64,000 nt of DNA from Mycobacterium sp. OAS707 (GTDB lineage: Bacteria; Actinomycetota; Actinomycetes; Mycobacteriales; Mycobacteriaceae), in NCBI RefSeq assembly GCF_014873705.1, contig NZ_JADBDS010000003.1:682001-746000 (forward strand). Reading direction: 5' to 3'. The notes below the pieces were generated by a model. That model searched no databases and was not told where the DNA came from. It saw only the letters and a program-made list of their open reading frames with translations. Each line of letters starts with the position of its first letter. The first letter of the stretch is position 1. This document shows positions 46,103 to 54,607 of this stretch, piece by piece. Made by a program: the position numbers and the translations under genes.

Positions 46103-47157
46103 CAGCGCGACTCCAGCACGTCGTACAGGTCGAAGGTGATCGGCACATCGAGCTGTTCGAAGGTGCAGCTGTCCGGTTCGCGATCAGGGCGCCATCGGAC
46201 GAACTTGACAGCGTGCCGAAACCGCTTGCCGTGCACTGTGTTTCCCTCCATCTGGTCGTAGGCCACCTCGCACACCTTCTCCGGACGCACCGGAATCCAG
46301 CGCTTGTCGGCCGCCGAGTTCCACCGGCTCGGATCCCCTTCGCGCACTTCGTCGCCTTCGCGCAGCGGCTCGAGATCGGCGAGCAGCTTGAGTCGGTCCT
46401 TCGCGGTGAACGACGCAGCGCCGCCGACCATTTGCAGTTCGCCGTCGTCGCGGTAGAGCCCGAGCAGTATCGAGCCGATACCCTCGCCGCTCTTGTGGAT
46501 GCGGTAGCCCATCGCCACACAGTCGGCATCGCGGGCGTGCTTGACCTTGACCATCTCCCGCTTGCCCGACAGGTAGGGGCCGTCCAGTCGCTTGGCGATC
46601 ACGCCGTCAAGGCCGGCGCCCTCGAAAGTGTCGAGCCACTTGGCGCCCTGCTCCGGATCCTCGGTGGTGCGGGTGACATGGCACCACTGCTTTTCGTTGA
46701 CCGAATCGGACAGCACGTCGCGGCGCACCCGGAACGGCTCTTTCAACAAAGACCTCTCGCCGGTGGCCAACGCGTCGAATCCGATGAAATGTGCGGGCGT
46801 CTGCTCGGCCAGCAGCTTGATTCGGCTGGCTGCCGGGTGGATGCGCTGCGACAGCGACTCCCAGTCCAGCCGGATGCGGCCGTCGATCTCGCGCGGCACC
46901 ACGATCTCTCCGTCGAGCACGCAACGTGGCGCGAGTTCGTCGCGCAATGCCTGCTCCAATTCGGGGAAGTAGCGGCCGAGTTCCTTGCCGTTGCGCGACT
47001 GCATGACGACTTTGTCGCCGTCGCGGAACACCAGCGCGCGAAAACCGTCCCACTTCGGTTCGTAGGACCACACCCCCGGTTCGGGTGGCACCTTGGCCTG
47101 GGCCTTGGCCAGCATCGGCTCCAACGGTGGCAATACGGGGAGATCCACGCTTTCCAT
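46102..47157 (-). CDS. ligC1: ATP-dependent DNA ligase LigC (paralogue 1)
   Basis: 351-residue minimal ATP ligase: adenylation domain with the nucleophile Lys35 in YEPKWDGF, DGEIVVP, and motif V GVIAKR, then an OB domain. ATG at 47157 is used; an in-frame GTG at 47178 adds 7 residues. Upstream partner of Prim-PolC in a three-gene operon. A second ligase is divergent 107 bases away, as in M. smegmatis. Confidence 0.9.
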   Translation of the reverse strand: MESVDLPVLPPLEPMLAKAQAKVPPEPGVWSYEPKWDGFRALVFRDGDKVVMQSRNGKELGRYFPELEQALRDELAPRCVLDGEIVVPREIDGRIRLDWESLSQRIHPAASRIKLLAEQTPAHFIGFDALATGERSLLKEPFRVRRDVLSDSVNEKQWCHVTRTTEDPEQGAKWLDTFEGAGLDGVIAKRLDGPYLSGKREMVKVKHARDADCVAMGYRIHKSGEGIGSILLGLYRDDGELQMVGGAASFTAKDRLKLLADLEPLREGDEVREGDPSRWNSAADKRWIPVRPEKVCEVAYDQMEGNTVHGKRFRHAVKFVRWRPDREPDSCTFEQLDVPITFDLYDVLESR

Positions 47158-47203
47158 ACTCACGTAGACCGCCGACACCGGGCAATGTCATCGGACGGCG
47201 AAC

Positions 47204-47240
47204 GGGTTGATTACTAGCGCCTGGTACGAGTAATCACCCC
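47204..47240. promoter_or_regulatory. Palindrome between divergent ligC1 and ligC2
   Basis: GGGTTGATTACT (47204-47215) and AGTAATCACCCC (47229-47240) are inverted with one mismatch in 12; the inner 7 bases GATTACT/AGTAATC are perfect, 13-nt spacing. Likely an operator shared by both ligase promoters. Regulator not identifiable here. Confidence 0.55.
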
Positions 47241-47264
47241 GTTAAGGCGCGAGAGAATGAGCCA

Positions 47265-48338
47265 GTGCAGCTGCCTGTGATGCCGCCGGTGTCTCCGATG
47301 CTGGCCAAGCCGGTGCGGTCCATCCCGCCGGACGCCTCCTACGAACCGAAGTGGGACGGGTTTCGGACGATCTGCTTCCGTGACGGCGACGAGGTGGAGC
47401 TGGGCAGCCGCAACGAGCGGCCGATGACCCGGTATTTCCCGGAAGTCGTAGCGGCAATTGCCTCCGAATTACCGCAACGCTGCGTGGTCGACGGTGAGAT
47501 CGTCATCGCCACCGACCGTGGACTGGACTTCGAGGCTCTGCAGTTGCGCCTGCACCCTGCGGCCAGCCGCGTCAACATGCTCGCCGAGCAGACACCGGCG
47601 GCGTTCATCGCGTTCGACCTGCTCGCCCTCGGCGACGACGACTACACCGGTCGACCGTTTCACGAACGTCGCGCCGCGCTGGTCGACGCGTTGGCCAGTT
47701 CAGGTCCGTCGGTCCATGTCACGCCCGCGACCACCGACCTGACGACCGCGCGGCGGTGGTTCACCGAACTCGAGGGCGCCGGGCTCGACGGGCTGATCGC
47801 CAAGCCGTTGGACATCACCTATCAGCCGGACAAGCGGGTCATGTTCAAGGTCAAGCACGAACGGACCGCCGACTGCGTGGTCGCCGGCTACCGGGTGCAC
47901 AAATCGGGCGAGGACGCGGTCGGCTCGCTGCTGCTCGGCCTCTACACCGACGACGGCACGCTCGCATCGGTCGGCGTCATCGGCGCATTCCCGATGGCCG
48001 AACGCCGGCGGCTGTACGCCGAGTTGCAGCCTCTCGTCACGACGTTTGAAGGCCACCCGTGGAACTGGGCCGCACACGCGGTGGCCGACAACCCAAGGCG
48101 CTACGAAGGGGGCTCGCGCTGGAACGCAGGCAAGGACCTTTCGTTCGTCCCGCTACGACCCGAGCGCGTGGTGGAGGTCCGTTACGACCACATGGAAGGC
48201 CGACGGTTCCGCCACACTGCGCAGTTCAACCGCTGGCGGCCAGACCGCGACCCACGCTCATGTACTTACGAGCAGCTCGAGCGGCCTGCGACGTTCGACC
48301 TTGGCGATATCGTGCCCGGCCTCGGCCGAAACATGTGA
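47265..48338 (+). CDS. ligC2: ATP-dependent DNA ligase LigC (paralogue 2)
   Basis: 357 residues: Lys29 in YEPKWDGF, DGEIVIA, GLIAKPL, OB domain with FRHTAQFNRWRPDRDP at the end. Shares the layout of ligC1 but is a separate divergent transcription unit. Its GTG follows a GAGAAT box by 6 nt. Mycobacterial LigC enzymes support end joining and excision repair; which paralogue works with Prim-PolC cannot be told from sequence. Confidence 0.9.
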   Translation: MQLPVMPPVSPMLAKPVRSIPPDASYEPKWDGFRTICFRDGDEVELGSRNERPMTRYFPEVVAAIASELPQRCVVDGEIVIATDRGLDFEALQLRLHPAASRVNMLAEQTPAAFIAFDLLALGDDDYTGRPFHERRAALVDALASSGPSVHVTPATTDLTTARRWFTELEGAGLDGLIAKPLDITYQPDKRVMFKVKHERTADCVVAGYRVHKSGEDAVGSLLLGLYTDDGTLASVGVIGAFPMAERRRLYAELQPLVTTFEGHPWNWAAHAVADNPRRYEGGSRWNAGKDLSFVPLRPERVVEVRYDHMEGRRFRHTAQFNRWRPDRDPRSCTYEQLERPATFDLGDIVPGLGRNM

Positions 48339-48348
48339 TGCTTCGCCG

Positions 48349-48816
48349 ATGGCGATCACCCGCGCGATGGCTGCCGCCATCACTGTCACCAGCGCCGCTA
48401 TCGGCTTGGCAAGCCCGGCATCGGCGGACGACCAACTCGATGGCGACTACAACCTTGTCACCGACGGCCCGCCGACCATCTGGACCATCACTACGCAATG
48501 CAATGCAGAGCGCACTTGCGGAGGGTCGGTGGCGACGTCTCGGGGGTGGGTCGGGGCGATCAGCAGAGTGGCCGGCGGCCCCTGGACCGCTGAACGCCTT
48601 GGCGCCTCGACCGGGTGGACGTGCCCCGACGGAAGTACCGGCCCGGCAGACCTGCTGTACTCGTTCGACCCTGTGACGCTCGCGGGCACCGTCAGCGCCA
48701 CGTCGAAACCCGGGGTGTGCAACGACCCCAACCCGCAGCAGGGTCAACAGCCGATCAGTCTGGAGCCCGCGGCCCCGTCTGCGCCACCAAAGTTTCTCGA
48801 CGGCCTGATTCCCTGA
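48349..48816 (+). CDS. Secreted hypothetical protein
   Basis: 155 residues with signal peptide (about 1-27, ends ASADD). The mature domain has four cysteines (TQCNAERTCGG, WTCPDGS, GVCNDPN) and alternating beta strands, a layout repeated in many mycobacterial secreted proteins and in the outer domain of the kinase at 40504. Function unknown. Convergent with gvpK. Confidence 0.65.
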   Translation: MAITRAMAAAITVTSAAIGLASPASADDQLDGDYNLVTDGPPTIWTITTQCNAERTCGGSVATSRGWVGAISRVAGGPWTAERLGASTGWTCPDGSTGPADLLYSFDPVTLAGTVSATSKPGVCNDPNPQQGQQPISLEPAAPSAPPKFLDGLIP

Positions 48817-48823
48817 CATTGAT

Positions 48824-49138
48824 CTAGGCCGGATCGGTCGGAAGCAACGTACCCAACGGGCCGAGGTCGATGTTGAGATCCTCTGGCCGCAAATCGAAAT
48901 GTTCGCGGAGCTCAACCATCTTCTCCTCCAACAACATCAGCGTGGTTCCGACCCGCTCGATCTGCTCCTCGGTCAACAGCCCGTCGTCCACCCGGCGGAT
49001 CGCTTGGCGTTCCATCAGCTGCCGCAGCAACTCGACCAGGGTCAGCACCAAACTCACCAGGCCGCGCTCCACGGTCGCGGGGTCAGCGTTGATTCGTTGC
49101 CGCGGCGCAACGAGATCACCGCGCTCGGCGCCCGTCAT
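48824..49138 (-). CDS. gvpK: Gas vesicle protein GvpK
   Basis: 104 residues of the GvpK family: ATVERGLVSLVLTLVELLRQLMERQAIRRV and the following helical segment are diagnostic. Minor protein needed for vesicle formation. ATG at 49138 has GGAGGTGA directly upstream. Last gene of the gvp operon; overlaps gvpS by 23 bases. Confidence 0.93.
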   Translation of the reverse strand: MTGAERGDLVAPRQRINADPATVERGLVSLVLTLVELLRQLMERQAIRRVDDGLLTEEQIERVGTTLMLLEEKMVELREHFDLRPEDLNIDLGPLGTLLPTDPA

Positions 49139-49340
49139 GGTCACCTCCAGTGATTCCTTCAACCGACATCAACGAACCGACCGACGAGACGAGCGTGCGC
49201 AGGGAGATGACGACCAGATCGACGTCGGCGATGGACAGCACCACTTCGCCGCTGATCACCACGCCTCCCGCGAGCACGCGATCCAGAAGGTCCACCAGCG
49301 AGATGCGCCGGTCCTCCTGCGCAGGTAGCACTTCGTTCAT
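49116..49340 (-). CDS. gvpS: Gas vesicle GvpA/J-family protein GvpS
   Basis: 74 residues with the GvpA-type core (ISLVDLLDRVLAGGVVISGEVVLSIADVDLV). Shorter and more divergent than the main shell protein; position before gvpK matches gvpS in Streptomyces clusters. ATGA overlap with gvpL. Confidence 0.82.
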   Translation of the reverse strand: MNEVLPAQEDRRISLVDLLDRVLAGGVVISGEVVLSIADVDLVVISLRTLVSSVGSLMSVEGITGGDHDGRRAR

Positions 49341-50113
49341 TCGGCGACCGGCTCTCCCGCGAACGAGTACGGCGGCCATGGCCCCGTCGTCTCCAGTGAC
49401 AGTCGTGCCGTCGACATTGCCAGTGCGGCAACGGTTTCCCGGAAGAACTCGACGGCGTCAGCGTCGACGAGGTACGTACCGTTGAGCACCGCGAGGTCGT
49501 TTCGGCCTGAGAGACTGCGGTCGGGCGGCGGTTTGCGCTTACCGTCGACGGCGTGCCGCATCAGCGTCGTGTGGATGCGGTCAGCCTCCACAGCCGCGGC
49601 TTGGTAGGCCTCCTCGCGGGAGGCGAGCTCACGCCGGCGACGCATCAGATACGAAGTGCCGCTGCGCGCCCCGTGATCGACAAATCCTTCGTCCGGCATC
49701 GTCAAGCTCGCCGGATCGGCATATACCTTCACGCCGACTTCAGCGCGTCCGGACAGCCGACTCAGCGTCGCGACGAATTCTCGGCGCCGGTGCTCCAACA
49801 GATCCCGCACCCGGCCGTCATCGAGGTACACCGTCGCCATCCGCACCGGAATCACCGCGCCTGAGCGTGCAATCGCGCTTATCACTGCGTCATGCGCGCG
49901 CGCCTTCTGCGACATCCAATCGAGGTCTTCGAGGTTGCGGCGCAAGGCATCCTGGCCGTACTCGTCGAGACTGACGACGCCAACAACCGCGGCCAGGTCA
50001 TCGGAAGCGACCACCTGCACTGGTTCGCCCGCCACCCCGCGCAACCCAGACACACGGCTCTCAGCGCGGCCGACGTGGATGACCGCATAGACCCAGACAG
50101 CGTCAACGCTCAT
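49337..50113 (-). CDS. gvpL: Gas vesicle protein GvpF/GvpL (second copy)
   Basis: 258 residues of the GvpF/L family: VWVYAVIHV opening, FGA-type central region (SGAVIPVRMATVYLDDG) and GTYLVD near the C-terminus. Acts in nucleating or capping the vesicle. Follows gvpJ with an 11-base overlap. Confidence 0.88.
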   Translation of the reverse strand: MSVDAVWVYAVIHVGRAESRVSGLRGVAGEPVQVVASDDLAAVVGVVSLDEYGQDALRRNLEDLDWMSQKARAHDAVISAIARSGAVIPVRMATVYLDDGRVRDLLEHRRREFVATLSRLSGRAEVGVKVYADPASLTMPDEGFVDHGARSGTSYLMRRRRELASREEAYQAAAVEADRIHTTLMRHAVDGKRKPPPDRSLSGRNDLAVLNGTYLVDADAVEFFRETVAALAMSTARLSLETTGPWPPYSFAGEPVAE

Positions 50114-50474
50114 CCTCGTACTCCGCGGATCGCGCCGTCACCGCACGACGGTCACCGTCGCCCTGCTGCAGGCGCTCGATGTCGGCGCGCAGCCGCTGGT
50201 TCTCGATTTCGAGGCGCGACTTCTTACCGGTCAGCCAGGGATCGTTTTCCCACCAATCGATTCCGACCTCCTTAGCCGTTTCCAGCGACGCGACGACGAG
50301 GCGGAGTTTGATCGTCAGGAGCTCGATATCGAGCAGGTTCACCTGGATGTCGCCTGCGATGACGATGCCCTTGTCCAGCACCCGCTCCAGGATGTCGCCA
50401 AGGTTGGCGGGCTGGGGGTTGCCTACGGCGCCGCCGTAGCCGCGAGGCACCAGGCTGTCGTCTCCCAACGTCAC
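50103..50474 (-). CDS. gvpJ: Gas vesicle protein GvpJ
   Basis: 123 residues: GvpA-like core (LGDILERVLDKGIVIAGDIQVNLLDIELLTIKLRLVVAS) plus a GvpJ-type extension (WWENDPWLTG) and a charged helix. Minor shell component. GTGA overlap with gvpO. Confidence 0.88.
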   Translation of the reverse strand: MTLGDDSLVPRGYGGAVGNPQPANLGDILERVLDKGIVIAGDIQVNLLDIELLTIKLRLVVASLETAKEVGIDWWENDPWLTGKKSRLEIENQRLRADIERLQQGDGDRRAVTARSAEYEDER

Positions 50475-50776
50475 GTCGCCTCACTCCCATCGCGGGTCTG
50501 GCCTCGGAGGTACCGGCGTGTCCTGCGGAAGCCGAGCAGTTCGCCGTCGGCATCCAGTTCCACTTCGTAGAGCGCCAGCACATCCGCCGACGACGGAATT
50601 CGACGGTCTTCTACCACTTCGAATTCCACGACCCAGCCGTCGGCATCGGTCAGTTCCACCGATGTCATCGCGACCGGTTCGCCGCCGTTGAGCTCCGTGA
50701 TGAATTCCCTGGCCACTTCGGCGGCATCTCTCGCGCGAAGCGGTGGGTCGTTTCGCGACTGAGTGCGTTGGGCCAT
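50471..50776 (-). CDS. gvpO: Gas vesicle protein GvpO
   Basis: 101 residues of the GvpO family, centred on MTSVELTDADGWVVEFEVVEDRRIP and ALYEVELDADGELLGFRR. In other organisms GvpO is required for vesicle formation and influences gvpA expression. ATG at 50776 with AGAGGTGAG upstream. In Streptomyces gvpO is the first gene; here it lies inside the operon. Confidence 0.9.
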   Translation of the reverse strand: MAQRTQSRNDPPLRARDAAEVAREFITELNGGEPVAMTSVELTDADGWVVEFEVVEDRRIPSSADVLALYEVELDADGELLGFRRTRRYLRGQTRDGSEAT

Positions 50777-50781
50777 CGTTC

Positions 50782-51039
50782 TCACCTCTTTCTGCGAGGT
50801 GCGCGCCTGGCCGGCTGCGGACCAATCCTCGATTCAAGGATCCGTGCCTGCGCTTCGCGCTCCTCACGCGCGGATATCTCTCCACGGCCGCGCGCTTCCG
50901 CGAGTTCCTCTAGCTGCCGACGAGTCCTTGCCGGATCGTTCAGTTCGTCGTTGACCTGCCGCTGGATCAGCTCGGCGAGCGTCACTACGCCGCGAACCGG
51001 AGTCAGGGGCCACAGCACCAGCGACGAGAGGATGCCCAT
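50782..51039 (-). CDS. gvpG: Gas vesicle protein GvpG
   Basis: 85 residues: LVLWPLTPVRGVVTLAELIQRQVNDEL is the GvpG signature, followed by a charged helix. ATG at 51039 starts 2 bases after gvpF; a longer frame adds 28 non-conserved residues. Confidence 0.9.
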   Translation of the reverse strand: MGILSSLVLWPLTPVRGVVTLAELIQRQVNDELNDPARTRRQLEELAEARGRGEISAREEREAQARILESRIGPQPARRAPRRKR

Positions 51040-51041
51040 TG

Positions 51042-51827
51042 TCAGCCTTCCGCCGTACGGGTGACGACGAAGTCGTATGCCGCAAGGGGCCCCAGCAGCC
51101 GCAGCTGCACTCTGTCGCCCCATTCCTCGGCAAGGTCGTCCACCTCGGCCTGCAGTTCGTCGTGGTCGTCGACGGCAGCGAGCACCGCCAGATTGACGGC
51201 GTCCAGTTCATGCGTGGGCTTGCGGACATTGACCTGCTTGGCAACACCCTTGAGCTTGTTGACCGCGGCGTCGGTGTCTGCGGCACGTTTGGCGTCGATC
51301 GCCTTTACCACGATTTCGCCAAGCGCCATCCGCGCCTTGCGGGAAGCGTCTTCTGACATGCCCACCAGGCTCTGGCGAAGGCGTTGCGCCTCACTGCTTT
51401 CCGAGATCACCTCCCGCAGGATGATGTCCTCCTCGTAACGGCCCTTCAGGACGTACTCCGCCTGTCCTTCAAGGGCATGCAGCGCCCCGGCGAACTCGTC
51501 GTGATTCTTCCGCAGCAGTTCTTCGGCAACCGAGTCTTCGTCGGTCATCACCGCCCCGAATCGCAACGGCAGCACCGGCGCAACCGACGCCGTTCCGTCG
51601 AGCAGCCGGGCGTGCGCCTGCAGGCATTCCGGCTTCCCGAGCGGTTCGTCGGTGGGTACCTGACTGACGAGCGCCGCGATGTCGCCCTCGCGAATCACCG
51701 TGACCGTCGCCGGTGGATCGCCGATGCCTTGCGCGTCTTCCTCGACCTCGACATCGGCGGGAACGATTCCGTACACATAAATTCCCGTCGCCGCTTCAGC
51801 GCGGCCGGACCCTTTACTCGTCATCAT
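51042..51827 (-). CDS. gvpF: Gas vesicle protein GvpF
   Basis: 261 residues of the GvpF/L family: GIYVYGIVPADVEV opening, LPLRFGAVMTDEDSV motif, long helices, and RLLGPLAAYDFV at the end. It binds GvpA during assembly. Two ATGs in tandem at 51827 and 51824 inside the gvpA end; GAAGGAG upstream. Confidence 0.92.
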   Translation of the reverse strand: MMTSKGSGRAEAATGIYVYGIVPADVEVEEDAQGIGDPPATVTVIREGDIAALVSQVPTDEPLGKPECLQAHARLLDGTASVAPVLPLRFGAVMTDEDSVAEELLRKNHDEFAGALHALEGQAEYVLKGRYEEDIILREVISESSEAQRLRQSLVGMSEDASRKARMALGEIVVKAIDAKRAADTDAAVNKLKGVAKQVNVRKPTHELDAVNLAVLAAVDDHDELQAEVDDLAEEWGDRVQLRLLGPLAAYDFVVTRTAEG

Positions 51828-52224
51828 CACTCCTTCGCCGCGCTCGGCGGGGAGCCCGTTCGCGTGACGACGTGGACTCGCCAAGGAGATCGCTGAGCTT
51901 TTCACCCGCCGCTTCGAGCGCGCCTTTCGTCTTGTGTTTGGCACCGCCCTCGGTGATGTCACCCACCAGTTCGGGCAGGCCGGCCTTGGGCTCCTGCGCA
52001 GAGATGTCGAGCCGGTTCACCGCTTCGGCGAACCGTAGATACGTGTCGACGCTGGCGACAACGACGCGAGCGTCAACGGTCAATATCTCGATGCCCACCA
52101 ACGAAACTCGAACATAGGCATCGATGACCAGCCCCTTGTCGAGGATCGTGTCGATCACGTCGGCGAGGCTGCTGGAACTCGGCCCACCGACGTCGCCGCC
52201 GGCGGGTTGAATCGCGGTAGTCAC
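51814..52224 (-). CDS. gvpA: Gas vesicle shell protein GvpA
   Basis: 136 residues. Residues about 17-72 are the canonical shell sequence (SSLADVIDTILDKGLVIDAY, VRVSLVGIEILTVDARVVVA, SVDTYLRFAEAV). A charged tail of about 60 residues (GAKHKTKGALEAAGEKLSDL, then RRARRR) extends beyond the usual length, seen in actinobacterial GvpA. This is the only full GvpA in the cluster. Start overlaps the upstream gene's stop. Confidence 0.95.
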   Translation of the reverse strand: MTTAIQPAGGDVGGPSSSSLADVIDTILDKGLVIDAYVRVSLVGIEILTVDARVVVASVDTYLRFAEAVNRLDISAQEPKAGLPELVGDITEGGAKHKTKGALEAAGEKLSDLLGESTSSRERAPRRARRRSDDDE

Positions 52225-53222
52225 GAGCGGGCCGCCTTCCTGGCCGGCGAGCGCCGTTGCCCCGAAGCGGACCGCGGTTGGGTGCGCGTCCTGGATCGGC
52301 TTGGCTTCGACTCACTGGTTTTACTGCGCGCGGCCGTCTTTCGCGGCCGACGCTTGGGCCGATCGGCCGACTTCTCGTCGGATTCAGCGTCGTTCGACAC
52401 GACTTCGCCATCCCGGATTTCACCCTGCCAGCCGTCGACGTCGTCCGCATGCAGGATCGTGTCGGTCATCACCTGCCGCTGGAAGTGCTTGAGTTCCAGC
52501 CGAACCCGCCTACCCTGAGCGCGCCACAGGTTGCCGGTCTTTTCAAAGAGTCCTTGCGGATGGTATTCGAGCACAACCACGACACGCGTCAGGTCGGGCG
52601 TCAATTCATGGAACGTGATGGCACCGTCGACATACCCCTTGTCGCCCTTGGATTTCCATACGATCCGGTCATTGGGCACCTGCTCGACGATCGTGGACTC
52701 CCACGTCCGGTGCGACAAGAACACCTGCGCCTTCCACCGCAACTTCTCGTCGGAGACCTGCTCGACCTGTTCCACTTTCTTCATGAACTTCGGGAACTCG
52801 GCGAATTGAGTCCACTGCCGGTAGGCCACGTCGATCGGGACTCCCACGTCGATCTCCTCGACGATGTTGGTGACCTTGATCTTGCCGCCGCCACCCTTGC
52901 CGCCCTTGCCGCCAAGAGCCTCTGTTACCGAATCCTTTACGCCCTTCAGCGAGTCCTTCACCTTTCCCGCGGCACCGCCAACACCCGCGCGCAGCGCCGA
53001 CTTCACCGGGGATGACACATCGTCGAGGCCAGTCACCGCCGAGAGCAGACCCCCTCCACCGTTCTGCGCGTAATCGGTCAAGCGGCCGGTCGCTCCGGTG
53101 AGACGATCTGACACCGAACTCACCGCCCGGTCGGTCATGGACCCCGCCAGCCGCTGGATGGAATCCTGCAGGGCGCCTGCTCCGTTGGACGAGGCGCTTT
53201 TTTGGGTTGTCTGCCTTGCCAT
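52221..53222 (-). CDS. SRPBCC-domain protein of the gvp operon (GvpZ-like)
   Basis: 333 residues: an Ala/Gly-rich N-terminus (1-110), a START-like SRPBCC domain (about 118-262, VPIDVAYRQWTQFAEFPKFM ... HRTWESTIVEQVPNDRIVWK), and a basic Ser/Arg/Lys tail. Streptomyces gvp clusters carry a similar cyclase/dehydrase gene called gvpZ. May bind lipid or act as an assembly factor. GTG at 53231 is an alternative start. Confidence 0.78.
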   Translation of the reverse strand: MARQTTQKSASSNGAGALQDSIQRLAGSMTDRAVSSVSDRLTGATGRLTDYAQNGGGGLLSAVTGLDDVSSPVKSALRAGVGGAAGKVKDSLKGVKDSVTEALGGKGGKGGGGKIKVTNIVEEIDVGVPIDVAYRQWTQFAEFPKFMKKVEQVEQVSDEKLRWKAQVFLSHRTWESTIVEQVPNDRIVWKSKGDKGYVDGAITFHELTPDLTRVVVVLEYHPQGLFEKTGNLWRAQGRRVRLELKHFQRQVMTDTILHADDVDGWQGEIRDGEVVSNDAESDEKSADRPKRRPRKTAARSKTSESKPSRSRTRTQPRSASGQRRSPARKAARS

Positions 53223-53227
53223 TTCAC

Positions 53228-53965
53228 TCACCTGCCTCGGCGCACAGGTGCCCGCTTGGCGGCCGCCGATGCGCGTCCGCGACGCGACGGCCCCTTTGGC
53301 GGTTCACCGTCACCGCTCGATGTCGTCGTTCTGCGCCGCGTCGATGCCCGCGGAGCTGACGCCTTCCGTGCCGCCCGCCTACGCGGTGGTGGCGGCTCGT
53401 CCTCGAATTCGGCTTCGTCATCCAAGTCGTCCTGGTCGTCCTGCTCGTCCTGGTCGTCGCCATCGAGGTCTTGGTCGTCGAAATCGTCATCATCGAGGTC
53501 CTCGTCTTCGAGGTCCTCTTCTTCCACGTCCAACGGCTCTTCGTCGTCGTAGGCTTGCTCGTCTTCAAACTCGTCGCGGTCATCGAAGTCGTCACGCCGG
53601 CGACGTCCGCGCCCGGCAACCGATGTCAGTCCCCGGCCCGCGGAGCCAACCGCACGTCCGACGTCTTCGGTGGGCACCACGCCCTGCAGACGATCGTTGA
53701 GCGCATCAACCCGATGAGTCGCAGCAGAAACCGCGGCAGCTTTGGCGGCTGTCAGCACCTCTCCGCGCAATTGGTCGGTCAGATCATGCAATTGATCGGC
53801 GGCGCCGAGCGACTTCAATCCATGGGCGAGGAGTTCGGCGGATCGGGCCGGAAACTTTCCGGTGATCCCCGCTGCCGCCAACATCATGGCTATCCGCATC
53901 TTCCTGGTTCTGCCGAGTAGGTAGCCCGCTCCGACAGCGACCGCCACCTTTGCTCCGTTCGACAC
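53228..53965 (-). CDS. Acidic low-complexity protein of the gvp operon (GvpY-like)
   Basis: 245 residues: an N-terminal hydrophobic/GYLLGRTRK segment and helices (1-110), a very acidic stretch (about 130-190, dense in Asp and Glu) and a basic tail (about 195-245, rich in Arg/Ala). First gene of the gvp operon. Resembles the gvpY-type ORF of Streptomyces clusters by place and composition. No catalytic motif. Confidence 0.72.
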   Translation of the reverse strand: MSNGAKVAVAVGAGYLLGRTRKMRIAMMLAAAGITGKFPARSAELLAHGLKSLGAADQLHDLTDQLRGEVLTAAKAAAVSAATHRVDALNDRLQGVVPTEDVGRAVGSAGRGLTSVAGRGRRRRDDFDDRDEFEDEQAYDDEEPLDVEEEDLEDEDLDDDDFDDQDLDGDDQDEQDDQDDLDDEAEFEDEPPPPRRRAARKASAPRASTRRRTTTSSGDGEPPKGPSRRGRASAAAKRAPVRRGR

Positions 53966-54067
53966 GATGCGCCTCCCTTCCGCTTTCTAACGTCCGATAC
54001 ATCCGGTGCGTAGCGCTGGATCGCTGTTGGCCGTTCCGTCGCCCGCGACCGTCGTATGTCACCTGCT

Positions 54068-54094
54068 CTACCCCGTCGCGCTCGCCGCTAACCC
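54068..54094 (-). promoter_or_regulatory. Possible SigF-type promoter for the gvp operon
   Basis: Minus strand: GGTTA (54093-54089), 15-nt spacer, GGGTAG (54073-54068). This is close to the mycobacterial SigF consensus GTTT-N15-17-GGGTAT. About 100 bases before the first gvp start. The 392-base region 53966-54357 has no gene; besides this it holds only a GTTAATTAAC palindrome at 54218-54227. Confidence 0.4.
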
Positions 54095-54357
54095 GATAAA
54101 TGCTGAGGTAAATCGCTGTTTCTACGTATCCGTCAGTAATGCAAACCCTTGCCGATAGCTCGCCGCGCAGGTATGACGCATGTCACAGCGCTTATGTACC
54201 TCGGGATCGTTCGCTTAGTTAATTAACGCGTCAAATAGGTAGATCTTGACTCACCGGAAAGTTCGCTAGATCCGCTTCGGCCGACCATTTTCCACCGGGC
54301 ACGCTCGACCGGCCCACGCGCGTGTGGGCCAAACACACGGTCTGTCGACTCGCCGCT

Positions 54358-54606
54358 TCAGGCCACGCGCTTGCGAAGCTTGCGTGCCTTCTTCTGCGTC
54401 GTCTTGGTGATCTCGTCAACAGGGTGCGCCAACGACCGCGGCAGCATCAGCTGGACCGCCCGCGTCAGCAGCCGCCGAGCGAGGCCCAGCAGCGGAATGC
54501 CGAGCGGAAGCAGAATGACCGTCACACACAGCACAAAGCCGAGAAGGCCGAGAATCGCCGCGACGATCCACAGCAGCGCGCCAAGCAGGCCTCGTAGGAG
54601 CCGCAT
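54358..54606 (-). CDS. Small membrane protein, paralogue of the next gene
   Basis: 82 residues: two hydrophobic segments (LLGALLWIVAAILGLLGF, then VLCVTVILLPLGIPLLGLA) and a basic tail (KTTQKKARKLRKR). The middle VLCVTV-LPLGIP motif is shared with the neighbour, so they are tandem paralogues. Lies just upstream of the gvp operon on the same strand. Confidence 0.6.
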   Translation of the reverse strand: MRLLRGLLGALLWIVAAILGLLGFVLCVTVILLPLGIPLLGLARRLLTRAVQLMLPRSLAHPVDEITKTTQKKARKLRKRVA

Positions 54607-54607
54607 C

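Noticed and set aside
53400..53600. Periodic GTCGTC/CCTCGTC pattern in the acidic gvp-operon gene
   Set aside because: Arises from Asp/Glu runs; spacing is irregular and no array is present.
54218..54227. GTTAATTAAC palindrome as an operator for gvp
   Set aside because: Short, about 250 bases from the first gene, and no matching second site.
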